DNA from: Planctomycetota bacterium
Lineage (GTDB): Bacteria > Planctomycetota > Planctomycetia > Pirellulales > Pirellulaceae
Reading direction: 5' to 3'
Assembly (NCBI GenBank): GCA_963204915.1
Contig: CAUJHS010000101.1
Location: 41,888 to 105,887 of the forward strand
Length of the DNA: 64,000 bases
The notes below the pieces were generated by a model. It ran no database searches, was not told the origin of the DNA, and saw only the letters and a program-made list of their open reading frames with translations. Made by a program: the position numbers and the translations under genes. Positions 46,075 through 55,299 of the stretch are shown here, one piece after another (position 1 is the stretch's first letter; each line of letters begins with the position of its first letter).

Positions 46075-46836
46075 ATGAAACTTCACGACACCCACGGCGG
46101 TAACCCGCAAGGCGAAATTGGCCGTTTTTACCGCGACGTGTTGGCTTGCCTGCAACAAGCCGGGTTCCGCTTCTTGGTGTGCGGCGGCTATGCGTTCGAG
46201 TTTCATACGGGCATTCGCCGGCGCACGAAAGATATCGACCTGTTTGTACTGCCGCACGAGGTCGAGGCGATCCTCGACACGTTGCAGGTCAACGGCTACC
46301 GCGCGGCAATCTCCGAACCAGGCTGGCTTGCCAAAGTCTACTCGGGTGAAGATTTTGTCGACATCATCTATAACTCGGGCAATGGCTTATGCCCGGTCGA
46401 TGAAAGCTGGTTTGATTATGGCATTGAGGCCACACTGCTGGACCTGACCGTGCAAATCGCCCCGCCCGAGGAGATGATCTGGCAGAAAGCGTACATTCAG
46501 GTGCGCCATCGCTATGACGGCGCCGACGTGGCGCATTTGATCCATGCCTGCGGCCACAAGCTGGACTGGCGACGGCTCGTCGACCGCTTTAGCGACCATT
46601 GGCCTGTGCTGTTCAGCCAACTCGTATTATTCGAGTACATTTACCCGGGGAAGAAGTTTCTGGTTCCGCGAGACATCATGCAAGACCTGACCCGACGACA
46701 CCAGCAGAACTTGCACACCGGCTCTAACGGCGATGCCGCGGTATGCCGAGGTCCGCTGCTCTCGCGCTTCGATTTTCAAGCTGACGTGCAAGAGTGGAAC
46801 TACCAAGATCCCCGCAGCGTTCTGTTCCAATCGTAG
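46075..46836 (+). CDS. nucleotidyltransferase-fold protein (MNT-like)
   Basis: A 253-residue soluble protein with the nucleotidyltransferase core: GGYAFEFHTGIRRRTKDIDLFV, in which Gly37-Gly38 and the metal-binding pair Asp53/Asp55 match the GG and DxD motifs of minimal nucleotidyltransferases. A third acidic residue is near VDIIYN. It resembles antitoxin/resistance-type nucleotidyltransferases (MNT or AbiEii-like) but is longer. No HEPN partner lies next to it, so a toxin-antitoxin pair is not supported here. ATG 46075 is chosen; a ribosome-binding site is weak. Substrate unknown. Confidence 0.65.
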   Translation: MKLHDTHGGNPQGEIGRFYRDVLACLQQAGFRFLVCGGYAFEFHTGIRRRTKDIDLFVLPHEVEAILDTLQVNGYRAAISEPGWLAKVYSGEDFVDIIYNSGNGLCPVDESWFDYGIEATLLDLTVQIAPPEEMIWQKAYIQVRHRYDGADVAHLIHACGHKLDWRRLVDRFSDHWPVLFSQLVLFEYIYPGKKFLVPRDIMQDLTRRHQQNLHTGSNGDAAVCRGPLLSRFDFQADVQEWNYQDPRSVLFQS

Positions 46837-46999
46837 ATACGTCGAAGGGGCGCATTGAGTCATTCAACCGGCGGGCCGAACGAGCCAGCCGCCATGGCGC
46901 TCCGCGCAAGTCCGGTTGTGCCGCACGCCACGAGAGTCATCGAGCCGCCGCGTCCGCCGTTAGGAACGGCTCGTATGACCCCTCGTGACGCGCCGTGGC

Positions 47000-47238
47000 G
47001 ATGAGGCGTTACCGACGGGCCAAGGCATTCGTCGACGACGAACTGGAGGTGCGGGGCAGTAGCAGCCTCCCTTGGCCCGTCGGTAAAGTCTCATCAGGTT
47101 GAACGCATCGAAAGTTCCCGACACGACGACTTGACTGGAAAGATGCTGCACTGCGGCAAATGTCTCTGAGTCGTAACACGATCGCACGCCGGATCGCCCT
47201 CGCCCAAACAGACACTGCAAAAAAATCGTTCAAATCGT
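47000..47238 (-). ncRNA. candidate structured RNA with long Y-shaped stem
   Basis: Outer stem: GATGAG (47000-47005) with CTCATC (47090-47095), a 4x4 internal loop, then a perfect 16-bp stem TACCGACGGGCCAAGG (47010-47025) with CCTTGGCCCGTCGGTA (47070-47085). Inside sit two small hairpins: TTCGTC-GAC-GACGAA (47028-47042) and GGAGG/CCTCC (47045-47070). This is a three-way-junction layout. A minus-strand promoter candidate (47245-47273) would start a transcript near 47238 ending in this structure. A protein function of the region is unlikely. It could equally be a mobile-element end. Confidence 0.4.
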
Positions 47239-47244
47239 TCTTAT

Positions 47245-47273
47245 AGCATACCTCAGTAATGTGTGTTTTTCAA
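47245..47273 (-). promoter_or_regulatory. minus-strand promoter candidate for the structured RNA
   Basis: On the minus strand TTGAAA (47273-47268) and TATGCT (47250-47245) are separated by exactly 17 bases. Both hexamers deviate from consensus at only two positions. The start would lie near 47238, upstream of the structured element, with no ribosome-binding site or open frame of note downstream. Confidence 0.45.
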
Positions 47274-47372
47274 TATGAATTACAAAAATTGCGAATAATC
47301 GCCATTAAAAGTCGATCAAATCATTCAAATCCACAAGGACACCCCGCGACTGTGGAGCGGAACAAGACGGCG

Positions 47373-48716
47373 TTAGGCCCACGGCGTGGCGGGGAGTGGG
47401 AATTCGTACACAGCCACGAGATGCTGGTCTGAGCCATACCGTTTCTGAGCGCGGGCCAGCAAATCGGGCCACGCGGCAGACGCCTCTTTGGCGTATTGTT
47501 CGTACAAATGCTTGACCGGCTCGGCCGCCGTAATGCTGACGGCCCGGGTATAACCGGCTTCCTGGATTTGCTCGAGCGCGCTTTCCAGCAAGAGCCGGCC
47601 GTAGCCCGAGTCTTGATGGTTTTCGCCCACGGCAAAGCCGCCGATCACGGCGGTATCGTCATGCCCTGGCGCATCGTCGAAGTAAACGGCGCCGACCATC
47701 AAATCGCGTTGGCGCAACACCACCGTGGTCGGAAGCAGCCGCTGCAGCTCTTCGGTTGTCAAAGGTTTCAGAAAGGGGACCCCCGAGGGAGTCGCTGCGC
47801 GCGAACATTCCGCCCGAAGCTGCATAATCTCGGAGAGCTGTTCGGATCGGGCGGGAAAGTCAAGCTGTAAGAACGGCTCGCGTTCGATGAGCGTGCCGCT
47901 ACCGGTGCGCGTGAACAGCTCCTCAAGCAATGCGCCGCGTTTGGCTTGCACCACATGGACTTGCGGCACCCCGTACGCGAGCGCTTCGTAGATGGCGCGC
48001 AAGGTAGGAAGCATTTCCTCGCCCATCACGAAGTTGTCTTGTGCGTCGCAGGCCCGCACGAGTTGAAAGAGCTGATGCAAGTCGAGGAAGTTGATCTTTT
48101 TCCGTTTGCCCGAGCGGGTGGGCGCCATAATGCCCGGCTCATCGCCATACATAATGAGCTTGCGGGCGTTCACGGCGGCGGCGGCGCGGGCCGCTACATC
48201 GCCGGCGCCCACGTACAGGGTTCGGCCCGCGGGGTCGACGCCGCCAAAGGGGAGGATGGCTAGTTCGTCTTCGTCGAACGCCTGGTAGATCGCTTCGCGA
48301 GCAATCGACACGACGCCGCCGGTTTCCTTATGGCCGTCCAACAGCCGCGTGGCCCGCGTTACCGAGTGCGAAAGCACCGTATGGGGAATGCCCAAACGTC
48401 GGCAGCGCGCGGCAAGCGTCTCGCCCGCCGCCAGCAAGGCCGCCTCAATCTTCGGAATGTCTTTGCGTTCGGCGATGCGCAAGTGGGTGCGCGGATGAAT
48501 CGGCCGCCCGGCCAATTCCTTTTCCAGCGCATCGCTCGGCCCGGCCACAAGCAGGCACTTCACGTCATGCCGCATCAGGGTGCGAACGCCGCGCAGCACC
48601 TCGTCGCAAACTTCTTCATCTTCCCACTGCTCGCCGTCGATTTTATGGGCTACGCCATGCCCCGCGAGCTGCCGCTCGAAGTAATCGGCTAAAGGAAAAG
48701 GAAGCGGCAACGACAT
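47373..48716 (-). CDS. argA: N-acetylglutamate synthase-like protein (amino-acid kinase fold plus GNAT)
   Basis: A 447-residue two-domain protein starting at ATG 48716. The N-terminal part (about 1-295) has the amino-acid-kinase fold: LLVAGPS, AILPFGGVDPAGRTLYVGAGDVAARAA and YEALAYGVPQVHVVQAKRGALLEELFTRTGSGTLI. The latter sequence order (GALLQELFSRDGIGT in E. coli ArgA) strongly suggests ArgA. The C-terminal GNAT domain includes the acetyl-CoA loop DSGYGRLLLESALEQIQEAG. The N-terminal phosphate loop is not of the normal GGE type, so the kinase domain is probably regulatory or degenerate. In arginine biosynthesis it would acetylate glutamate. No arginine gene is adjacent. Confidence 0.65.
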   Translation of the reverse strand: MSLPLPFPLADYFERQLAGHGVAHKIDGEQWEDEEVCDEVLRGVRTLMRHDVKCLLVAGPSDALEKELAGRPIHPRTHLRIAERKDIPKIEAALLAAGETLAARCRRLGIPHTVLSHSVTRATRLLDGHKETGGVVSIAREAIYQAFDEDELAILPFGGVDPAGRTLYVGAGDVAARAAAAVNARKLIMYGDEPGIMAPTRSGKRKKINFLDLHQLFQLVRACDAQDNFVMGEEMLPTLRAIYEALAYGVPQVHVVQAKRGALLEELFTRTGSGTLIEREPFLQLDFPARSEQLSEIMQLRAECSRAATPSGVPFLKPLTTEELQRLLPTTVVLRQRDLMVGAVYFDDAPGHDDTAVIGGFAVGENHQDSGYGRLLLESALEQIQEAGYTRAVSITAAEPVKHLYEQYAKEASAAWPDLLARAQKRYGSDQHLVAVYEFPLPATPWA

Positions 48717-48970
48717 GGACGCCCAAACCACCCGGCAAAGGTACAAGCCAACCCACGTGCAAAATGAAGCCCTTGTTGTAACACGCCCGCCCCGCCGATT
48801 TAATGGCCTGACGGACTTCTAAGTCTTGCCAGAGTATTTCCCGCCGGGGTTGGCTCGAGCCTTCGGCGAAGTGCCGTCCAAAACGCGGCCCCGCGTGATA
48901 CCATGGAGAAAGCTCCCTCGCCGATCCCGTAACTTCGACGACACGCGCTTTCGGCGCCCAAGGAGGAACA

Positions 48971-49375
48971 ATGACCGACCGTAAACCGCCGCAAAAAACT
49001 TGGGAATCGTTCGTCGAAGAACAAATTCGCGAGGCGCAAGACGCGGGCGAATTCGATCATCTGCCAGGCTTCGGTAAACCACTGCCCGGCCTGGATGAGC
49101 CGTACGACGAGAACTGGTGGCTCAAGGAAAAGATCCAACGCGAGCAGATTTCGGCCCTGCCGCCGGGTTTGGCCATTCGGGTCGAAGTGCACAAAACGCT
49201 GGAACGTCTCGGGACGTTGCATTCCGAAGCGGCTGTACGGCGCGAAGTCGAGATCCTCAACGGGAAAATCCGCGAAGCGAACTTCGCCGCCGTGTGGGGC
49301 CCACCGTCGACCACCCTGCCGCTGGATGTGGAAGAGGTCGTCTCTCAGTGGCGCGCCCGCACTTCGACCCAGTAG
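48971..49375 (+). CDS. DUF1992 (DnaJ-homologue subfamily C member 28-like) protein
   Basis: A 134-residue protein with the DUF1992 signature: SFVEEQIREAQDAGEFDHLPGFGKPLPG, then DENWWLKEKIQREQISALP. The domain is found in bacterial YhdN-like and eukaryotic DNAJC28 proteins. The ribosome-binding site is perfect (AAGGAGGAACA before ATG 48971), indicating good translation. No DnaJ domain is present. Function unknown. It faces the lipoprotein gene at 49406 convergently. Confidence 0.9.
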   Translation: MTDRKPPQKTWESFVEEQIREAQDAGEFDHLPGFGKPLPGLDEPYDENWWLKEKIQREQISALPPGLAIRVEVHKTLERLGTLHSEAAVRREVEILNGKIREANFAAVWGPPSTTLPLDVEEVVSQWRARTSTQ

Positions 49376-49405
49376 CCGGAGGGCCAAATTCGATAACGCA
49401 GTCGA

Positions 49406-49939
49406 TTACTCGGCAACGTTGAAGTCCTGATGGTAACGATCTTTCAAGGTCGCCATGACAGAATCTTTTTCGTTGCATAGCTGGGCGTAGTCAGTCAACA
49501 ACGATTTCAGTCTTGCTTGACCTTGCGATAATTCTTTCGTGTCGCGGTTGGTTGTCGCCGAGGCATGCGTCTTGAACTCCTCGGACAAGGCTTGATGCGC
49601 GGCCACAAGTCGCTCGCGGTAACTACTGGCGGCCTCATCGACCTTGTTGGCGTCGAGGGCCAATAGTTGTGTGGCAAGGTGGGCGTGTTTTTCTGAGAGC
49701 GTCGAGAAACCACGCGCGACGCCATCCAGGTCCGACGCTCGGGCCGCGGCGGCGTTCGCTTCGTTCAATCGGGTGATTTCTTGATTGCCGCGCCACTGAA
49801 TTCCTTGCAGTTTCGCCCAGAACCACAAGGTGGCGTCAGCTTCTCCACTGAGCCCAGCATCGATGGTTTGCACCATGTCGCAGCCAACGGCGCCAATGAC
49901 AAGAAACAGGAACGCGGCAAAGTGACGAACCCAGTGCAT
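49406..49939 (-). CDS. lipoprotein with long helical domain
   Basis: A 177-residue protein starting at ATG 49939. The signal MHWVRHFAAFLFLVIGAVGC ends in a lipobox (Cys20). The mature part is almost all helix: coiled segments such as LNEANAAAARASDLDGVARGF, KVDEAASSYRERLVAAHQAL and QGQARLKSLLTDYAQLCNEK. No recognised domain. It may be an envelope scaffold. The upstream gene (50038) ends about 100 bases away on the same strand, so the lipoproteins may be co-expressed. Confidence 0.65.
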   Translation of the reverse strand: MHWVRHFAAFLFLVIGAVGCDMVQTIDAGLSGEADATLWFWAKLQGIQWRGNQEITRLNEANAAAARASDLDGVARGFSTLSEKHAHLATQLLALDANKVDEAASSYRERLVAAHQALSEEFKTHASATTNRDTKELSQGQARLKSLLTDYAQLCNEKDSVMATLKDRYHQDFNVAE

Positions 49940-50037
49940 TAAAAACCTTCTGCGATGGTCGCTTCCGGATGGTGTGAAATACGAACGGCGCGTCGCTGCA
50001 CGGCCTGCTTGCGAGCTTCGTGGAACGGTCGAATGCG

Positions 50038-50826
50038 TCACGGCTTTGAGCCGTTCGTGGCCATGATGATTTGCTGCTTGGCGCGGTCGATGCCGACCAG
50101 TCCGCCGGTGACGGGATCGGCGGCAATGCCCTGCCCGGTGAACGGCGCCGGTTGAATTTCGATTAGTTCCAAGACGCTACCTTGCTGAGGTAATCGCAAC
50201 TGGTACACCACGCGGTGGTCATGATCGGTGGCGAGCAAATGGCCGTCGCGCCATATTCCGCCCGAAAGGCTATGCCGATCCATGGCTTGAATCACCTCGG
50301 TTGGGTAGGTCCAGCGGTCTTGCTCTTCCCAGTCGTCGTTAAAGGCTGCGAGGAAGGTTCCGGCGTTGTCGTCTCCGTAGCGGGCGAAGTTGCACCACCA
50401 GCGGCCGTCATGCCGCACGGCCCATGTCAGGCTGCCGCCATAGGAGCCGAAACTCTTGAATACCGACAGCTCCATCGTGTCGGGGTCCAAGACCATGATC
50501 TCGCTCAGTTCGGGCGTTTGCGGGTAGTTTGAGTGAGCACAGTACAACCGGCCTTCCCAAAAGAAGCCGCTGTTCAGATGTGTGGCCTTGCCCTTGCTCG
50601 ACGCGATGCGCTTTCCAGTGCGCCGGTCGTACTTGGCGACCACCTGATTGCCAATGGCGTAAAGGCAGGTCGCATCGGCCGCCGCCGCCTGGACGGCCTC
50701 GGGCGCCGCCAACCCATCGGATTGGCGCCACCGCGTGCGGGATTGTTCGGCGCAGCCAGTGACTGGCGCCATGGCGCCCAGCAGCAGGGTCGCAGCGACC
50801 AGCAACGCCATGCGTAAACGCGTCAT
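50038..50826 (-). CDS. lipoprotein with beta-propeller-like repeats
   Basis: A 262-residue protein starting at ATG 50826, preceded by GGGGGAG; an in-frame ATG at 50862 overlaps the upstream stop but lacks a ribosome-binding site. The lipobox is VTGC in MTRLRMALLVAATLLLGAMA-type signal. The mature part has repeated blade-like units: YAIGNQVVAKYDRRTGKRIA, LDPDTMELSVFKSFGSYGG and IAADPVTGGLVGIDRAKQQI, suggesting a beta-propeller of TolB/quinoprotein style. Likely periplasmic; ligand unknown. It follows the Dabb-domain gene closely on the same strand. Confidence 0.65.
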   Translation of the reverse strand: MTRLRMALLVAATLLLGAMAPVTGCAEQSRTRWRQSDGLAAPEAVQAAAADATCLYAIGNQVVAKYDRRTGKRIASSKGKATHLNSGFFWEGRLYCAHSNYPQTPELSEIMVLDPDTMELSVFKSFGSYGGSLTWAVRHDGRWWCNFARYGDDNAGTFLAAFNDDWEEQDRWTYPTEVIQAMDRHSLSGGIWRDGHLLATDHDHRVVYQLRLPQQGSVLELIEIQPAPFTGQGIAADPVTGGLVGIDRAKQQIIMATNGSKP

Positions 50827-50858
50827 CGGAGTAATCTCCCCCGGTTGCAGTAGGCTGG

Positions 50859-51263
50859 TCATTCGTCGGCCCAGTAATCGAACACGATCACTTTTTCGCG
50901 CCGATCGCGAACAACTTGAACATACGCGTCATGGGCCGGGTGCTTGAGATAGGCGTCCCGGTCTTGCTCATTGCGGAAGGAGACCACGAAACCATGCGTT
51001 AGCCCTTCCGACTTTCCCTCAGGGCTCACGTTCACACCATGTTCGAAGCCCACAATCGTGTCGATCTGCTTGGGTAGAGCCGCGAAAGCGTCAATCACCT
51101 CTTGTACTTGAGCGGGCGTCGCTTCGGGCTTGAACTTGTATAGCACCACGTGGCGCAGGACGCGACCGGACTTTCCCTCGGCGGTAAATCCCGCGGGAGA
51201 AAGATACGCCATGAGGGCGCCTGCGGAGAACAGAATCGCGATCAGTGAAATAGCCGTGCGCAT
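50859..51263 (-). CDS. exported Dabb-domain (stress-responsive alpha/beta barrel) protein
   Basis: A 134-residue protein starting at ATG 51263, with GGGAGG upstream. A signal peptide (AISLIAILFSAGALMAYL) precedes a Dabb domain: RVLRHVVLYKFKPEATPAQV, IDAFAALPKQIDTIVGFEHG and GLTHGFVVSFRNEQDRDAYL, with the C-terminal HPAHDAYVQVV strand. Dabb proteins are dimeric ferredoxin-fold barrels of varied function. Export of a Dabb domain is common in planctomycetes. It heads a run of three minus-strand envelope genes. Confidence 0.85.
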   Translation of the reverse strand: MRTAISLIAILFSAGALMAYLSPAGFTAEGKSGRVLRHVVLYKFKPEATPAQVQEVIDAFAALPKQIDTIVGFEHGVNVSPEGKSEGLTHGFVVSFRNEQDRDAYLKHPAHDAYVQVVRDRREKVIVFDYWADE

Positions 51264-51421
51264 GAACCGTAATCCTCCCAAGTGTTGGAACTGAGTGTTT
51301 TTCACTACCTTACGCGCCGGCGGCGTCGTTTGGCAAACGCAAAACGAAAAACCTCTTTCATGGGCGGGCGGAAGGGACTAATCTAAGGGTGAGCCACCCG
51401 CCACATTCCCGCCAAGGCATT

Positions 51422-52951
51422 ATGCCCCTTCCCGCCGAGAACGTGCAGCCTCCCGGGGCGCCGCCCGAGATGTGTTTGGCGGCGCTGGAGTCAGCCGGTG
51501 AAGCGATTTTGATTGCCGATCCGGACGGGAGCATCATCTACGTCAATCCCGCGTTTGAACGCATCACGCAATATACGCGGAACGAGGCCGTGGGGTGTAA
51601 CCCGCGGTTGCTCAAGTGCGACCGCAACGATCCTGCTATTTACACGCGCTTGTGGCGAACGATTTCCGAAGGAAAGGTCTGGCGGGGCACGTTTCTCAAT
51701 CGCAAAAAGGATGGATCGATCTACCAGGTCGAGCAGACGATTGCTCCCGCAATCAACGGGCAAGGGCGAACGGTCGGTTACGTTTCGGTCCATCGCGATG
51801 TGACCGATAGCCGCTGTACGCAAGATGTGCTGCAGTTGGCGGCGGCGGTCGAGTCTGCTGGCGACGGCATCGCTCTTGCCGATGTCGACGGCGGCATTGT
51901 CTACGTAAACGCCGCCCTGGAGTTTATTCACGGTCAACTGCGAACGGAACTCGTAGGCCAAAACCTGCAAAAGCTGTTCAGCGAAGTCGAAGGAAGCGTC
52001 ACACTCCAAGGACAACGCATGTGGCAAACGGTCACGCACGGCGCCGTGTGGCGCGGGGCTCACGTGGTGCAACGGCCCCACCGCGCGCCGTTGCACGTGG
52101 AGAAAACCGTGGCGCCCGTTCACAACGCCGCGGGAAGCGTGATCGGTTATGTTTCGGTGGAGCGCGACGTAACGGAATGGTACGCGCGCCGGCAGGTGGA
52201 AGGCGACTTGGCCGCCGCCCATCACGAGATGGAGCTTGCCAAAGCCGTACAACAAAAGCTGTTTCCCTGCAACGCGCCGACGCTCGCGGGTTTTGATCTG
52301 GCGGGTCGCACCTATCCGGCCGATCATGTGTGCGGCGATTACTTCGATTTCATTCCCGGGATTGGCGATTCGCTGGGAATCGCTGTGGGCGATGTCTCCG
52401 GCCACGGGCTGAGCGCCGCGCTGCTCATGGTGGGCGCCCGAGCGTACGTACGGAGTTTGTCGAATTCTTTTTTTGATGTGGGCGAGATTCTTTCACGCGT
52501 CAACCGGCTGCTGGCGCCCGATATCGAGTCGGTCGGATTCGTCACCATGTTGTTCGCTTGGCTCGACCCGCGGCAACGCACCTTGGTGTATGCCGGGGCG
52601 GGCCACGACGGCCACCTGTTGCATCACGGCGGTCAGGTCCTGCGGCTTGAAAGCACCGGACTGCCGCTCGGCATTCGCGAGGACGAACTCATTGCTCCGG
52701 GGCCTGAGATCGAGTTGAGTTCGGGCGACATCGTGTTGCTGGCCACTGATGGCCTGGCGGAAACGCACGCGCCCACCGGAGAGTTATTCGGCGTCCGTCG
52801 AGCCTTGGACGTGGTGCGTCAACATCGGCATGAGCCCGCGGAAGCCATTGTCGAGGCGCTGCACGCGGCGTCGCGCGAGTTCGCCCAAGGCGCTCCCAAG
52901 CTCGACGACATCACCATCGTGCTGATCAAGTGCGAGAAACCAAGCGTTTAA
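51422..52951 (+). CDS. PAS-PAS-PP2C serine phosphatase (RsbU/SpoIIE type)
   Basis: A 509-residue signalling protein. Two PAS domains (about residues 15-130 and 130-255; VGYVSVHRDVTD and IGYVSVERDVTEW are their ends) precede a helical linker (AHHEMELAKAVQQKLFP) and a PP2C-like phosphatase of the SpoIIE/RsbU class, with metal-binding GDYFDF, GDVSGHGLSAALLM, GAGHDG and ATDGLAE motifs. Such enzymes dephosphorylate anti-sigma-factor antagonists. I prefer ATG 51422 (AAGG upstream) over GTG 51389. No anti-sigma or antagonist gene lies beside it, so its target is unknown. Confidence 0.9.
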   Translation: MPLPAENVQPPGAPPEMCLAALESAGEAILIADPDGSIIYVNPAFERITQYTRNEAVGCNPRLLKCDRNDPAIYTRLWRTISEGKVWRGTFLNRKKDGSIYQVEQTIAPAINGQGRTVGYVSVHRDVTDSRCTQDVLQLAAAVESAGDGIALADVDGGIVYVNAALEFIHGQLRTELVGQNLQKLFSEVEGSVTLQGQRMWQTVTHGAVWRGAHVVQRPHRAPLHVEKTVAPVHNAAGSVIGYVSVERDVTEWYARRQVEGDLAAAHHEMELAKAVQQKLFPCNAPTLAGFDLAGRTYPADHVCGDYFDFIPGIGDSLGIAVGDVSGHGLSAALLMVGARAYVRSLSNSFFDVGEILSRVNRLLAPDIESVGFVTMLFAWLDPRQRTLVYAGAGHDGHLLHHGGQVLRLESTGLPLGIREDELIAPGPEIELSSGDIVLLATDGLAETHAPTGELFGVRRALDVVRQHRHEPAEAIVEALHAASREFAQGAPKLDDITIVLIKCEKPSV

Positions 52952-53008
52952 CACGGGCGAAAGCGTTGCGAAGCCGCGCGCCGTGTGTTGGGTTGCGGGC
53001 TGCGGCCA

Positions 53009-55030
53009 TTACGCCTCCTTTGCGGTTTCCAACTCCTCAACCCACAACCGAAAGTCCGCGTCGCTGGGCATGCGCCAGTCGCCGCGCGGCGAAAGACTGA
53101 CGGACCCGACCTTCGGACCATCCGGCACGCAGGATCGCTTGAACTGGTTCTGGAAAAACCGCTTGTAAAACACCTTGAGCCATTGGCGCACCTCGGCGGG
53201 CGAATACTCACGGCTGAATTTCGCATGCCGGGCAAAGTATAGCGTCTTGGCGGGGCTATAGCCGTTGCGGACCATGCACGCCAAGAAGAAGTCGTGCAGC
53301 TCGTAGGGGCCAATGCTCGACTCGGTCGACTGCACGATCTCGCCTTCTTTGCCAGGCGGCAGCAACTCGGGCGAAATGGGCGTGCCTACCACATCCAGCA
53401 AGGTGCGCTCCAGCTCGGCGTGGTAGCCGAGGTACGTTTCCAGGTTCTCGGCCACGTAGCGCACGAGGAACTTCACCAGCGTTTTCGGAATGCTGCAATT
53501 GGGGTTGTACATGCTCATGTGGTCGCCGTTGTAGGTCGACCAGCCGAGCGCCGCTTCGGATAAGTCGCCCGTGCCCACCACGAACCCATGCGACATGAGG
53601 AAGAACGTTCGCAGCCGAGCTTGCACATTCTCGAACACCAGGTCCTGCCGCTTCTCGATCGGCACGTTTTGCAGCGCCTGCTCGAATTGGGCCAGGCCCA
53701 TCGCATCGGAAAGGGGCACGCCAAAGGGTTGATGGCCCATACTGTGATACGCGTCGAATGCCGATTGGCGAATGTCGATCGTCTTCGACGTCACGCCCAG
53801 CGACTCCATCAACTGTTCGGCGTTGCTGCGTGTGCGGCGCGTGGTGCCAAAGCCCGGCATGGTGACGCCCAGAACGGCTTTCCGATCGAGCCCGACCAGA
53901 TCAACCGCCCGGCATGCCGCCAGCAAAGCTAATGTTGAATCGAGCCCGCCCGACACTCCAATCACCAGCCGACGAATACCGGCCGATTCGAGGCGCTTCG
54001 CCAGCCCGCACGATTGGATGTTGAAAATCTCGTCGCAGCGACGCCGCAGTTCGGCATTGGCCGACGGCACAAAGGGGTGCGCCGGCACGAACCGCTGCAA
54101 GTCTTCTGTCTCGCGCCGTTCGAGCGTCACAGGCAGCAAACGGTAGGTGTACGGCAACAGCCGGTAGTCGTCGGCAAAGCTAGACGTGCGGTTGCGCTCC
54201 AACACAAGCTTGGGAACATCCACATCGGCCGTGACCACGCACTCGCGCTGGAATCGCGGCGACTCGGCCAGCAGCGAGCCGTTCTCGGCGATGAGGCAAT
54301 GGCCGCTGAACACGAGGTCGGTGCTGCTTTCAGTCCAACCGCAGGAAGCGTAGGCATACGCGGCAAGGCATCGGGCTGACTGGTTCAATACCAAGTCGCG
54401 CCGATAGTCCGATTTGCCGACCACCTCGTTACTGGCCGACAGATTGAGCAGCAGCGTGGCGCCCCCCAGCGATTGAAAGCTGCTCGGGGGAATCACACTC
54501 CACACGTCTTCGCAAATCTCCACGCCAAGGCGCACGCCGGACGTAGCGTCGTCGAACAGCAAATCAATACCAAAGGGAACTTCCTCCTGGCCGAAGGCGA
54601 CGGTCTTGGCTTCGCGGCCCACCGCGGGAGCAAACCAGCGGCGCTCGTAAAACTCTTTGTACGTGGGCAAGTGCTGCTTGGGCACAAGGCCGATCACGCG
54701 GCCCTGGTGCAGCACCGCAGCGCAGTTATACAAGCTGCCGCCGCATTGCACGGGCACGCCAACCACGATCACCGCCTGGGGTGCGAGCTGCCCCAACTCG
54801 TCGGCCACTTTGACCGTGTGCTCCACCGCGGCGTCCAGCAGATGCTCCTGACCGAACAAGTCGCCGCAGGTGTAGCCGGTGATCCCGAGTTCGGGAAACA
54901 GATAAACATCGCTGCCGGGATTCGCTCGAACCGCCTCGACCACTGCCCGCGCATTGACCGCGGGGTTGCCCACATGCGTTTCGGTACTAAGCACCGACAC
55001 TCGAACCAGCCCAAAAGCATTCACGCCCAC
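53009..55030 (-). CDS. nadE: glutamine-dependent NAD(+) synthetase
   Basis: A 673-residue enzyme that amidates deamido-NAD using glutamine. The N-terminal nitrilase-type amidase holds the Glu-Lys-Cys triad: Glu47 (PELGITG), Lys118 (LVPKQHLPTY) and Cys173 (GVEICEDVW). The C-terminal synthetase has the P-loop SGGLDS (residues 360-365), TRSNAEQLMESLGV and GTGDLSEAALGWSTYNGDH. Length matches the two-domain bacterial and eukaryotic class, which does not need a separate glutaminase. It ends 57 bases from the convergent phosphatase gene. Confidence 0.96.
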   Translation of the reverse strand: MGVNAFGLVRVSVLSTETHVGNPAVNARAVVEAVRANPGSDVYLFPELGITGYTCGDLFGQEHLLDAAVEHTVKVADELGQLAPQAVIVVGVPVQCGGSLYNCAAVLHQGRVIGLVPKQHLPTYKEFYERRWFAPAVGREAKTVAFGQEEVPFGIDLLFDDATSGVRLGVEICEDVWSVIPPSSFQSLGGATLLLNLSASNEVVGKSDYRRDLVLNQSARCLAAYAYASCGWTESSTDLVFSGHCLIAENGSLLAESPRFQRECVVTADVDVPKLVLERNRTSSFADDYRLLPYTYRLLPVTLERRETEDLQRFVPAHPFVPSANAELRRRCDEIFNIQSCGLAKRLESAGIRRLVIGVSGGLDSTLALLAACRAVDLVGLDRKAVLGVTMPGFGTTRRTRSNAEQLMESLGVTSKTIDIRQSAFDAYHSMGHQPFGVPLSDAMGLAQFEQALQNVPIEKRQDLVFENVQARLRTFFLMSHGFVVGTGDLSEAALGWSTYNGDHMSMYNPNCSIPKTLVKFLVRYVAENLETYLGYHAELERTLLDVVGTPISPELLPPGKEGEIVQSTESSIGPYELHDFFLACMVRNGYSPAKTLYFARHAKFSREYSPAEVRQWLKVFYKRFFQNQFKRSCVPDGPKVGSVSLSPRGDWRMPSDADFRLWVEELETAKEA

Positions 55031-55299
55031 CGCCTTCCGTACAAGGAAGCTTGCTTCAAAGAACGCAGTATCGCCTTCATCTTAGCAAGTCGAGCCAAGC
55101 CGTTCTTCGGTGAGGAACGAACAAATCGCGCATCCATCTCCTGGCCAGCGGCCGGCGTGAGCCGGCTGATTTTTAGACACTCTCTAGGTACGACACGCGC
55201 TGAACGCATTTTCCGCGACAATTCCATCCGCCGGATTACGCCAGCCACTAGCCGCCGAACGCTGCGAAGTCCTGTGGTCGAAACCGATTTGAACCACTC

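Larger units (their letters stand above)
46837..47372. other. 536-base gap with structured element and AT-rich end
   Basis: No supported gene. It contains the Y-shaped inverted-repeat element and candidate minus-strand promoter described separately. The right 120 bases (47240-47340) are markedly AT-rich compared with the GC-rich neighbourhood. Some minus-strand frames (46960-47233) are open but show no protein-like composition. Confidence 0.5.

Noticed and set aside
47010..47085. Integron attC site
   Set aside because: The long stem is too perfect, the GTTRRRY/RYYYAAC core sites are missing and no integrase or cassette array is nearby.
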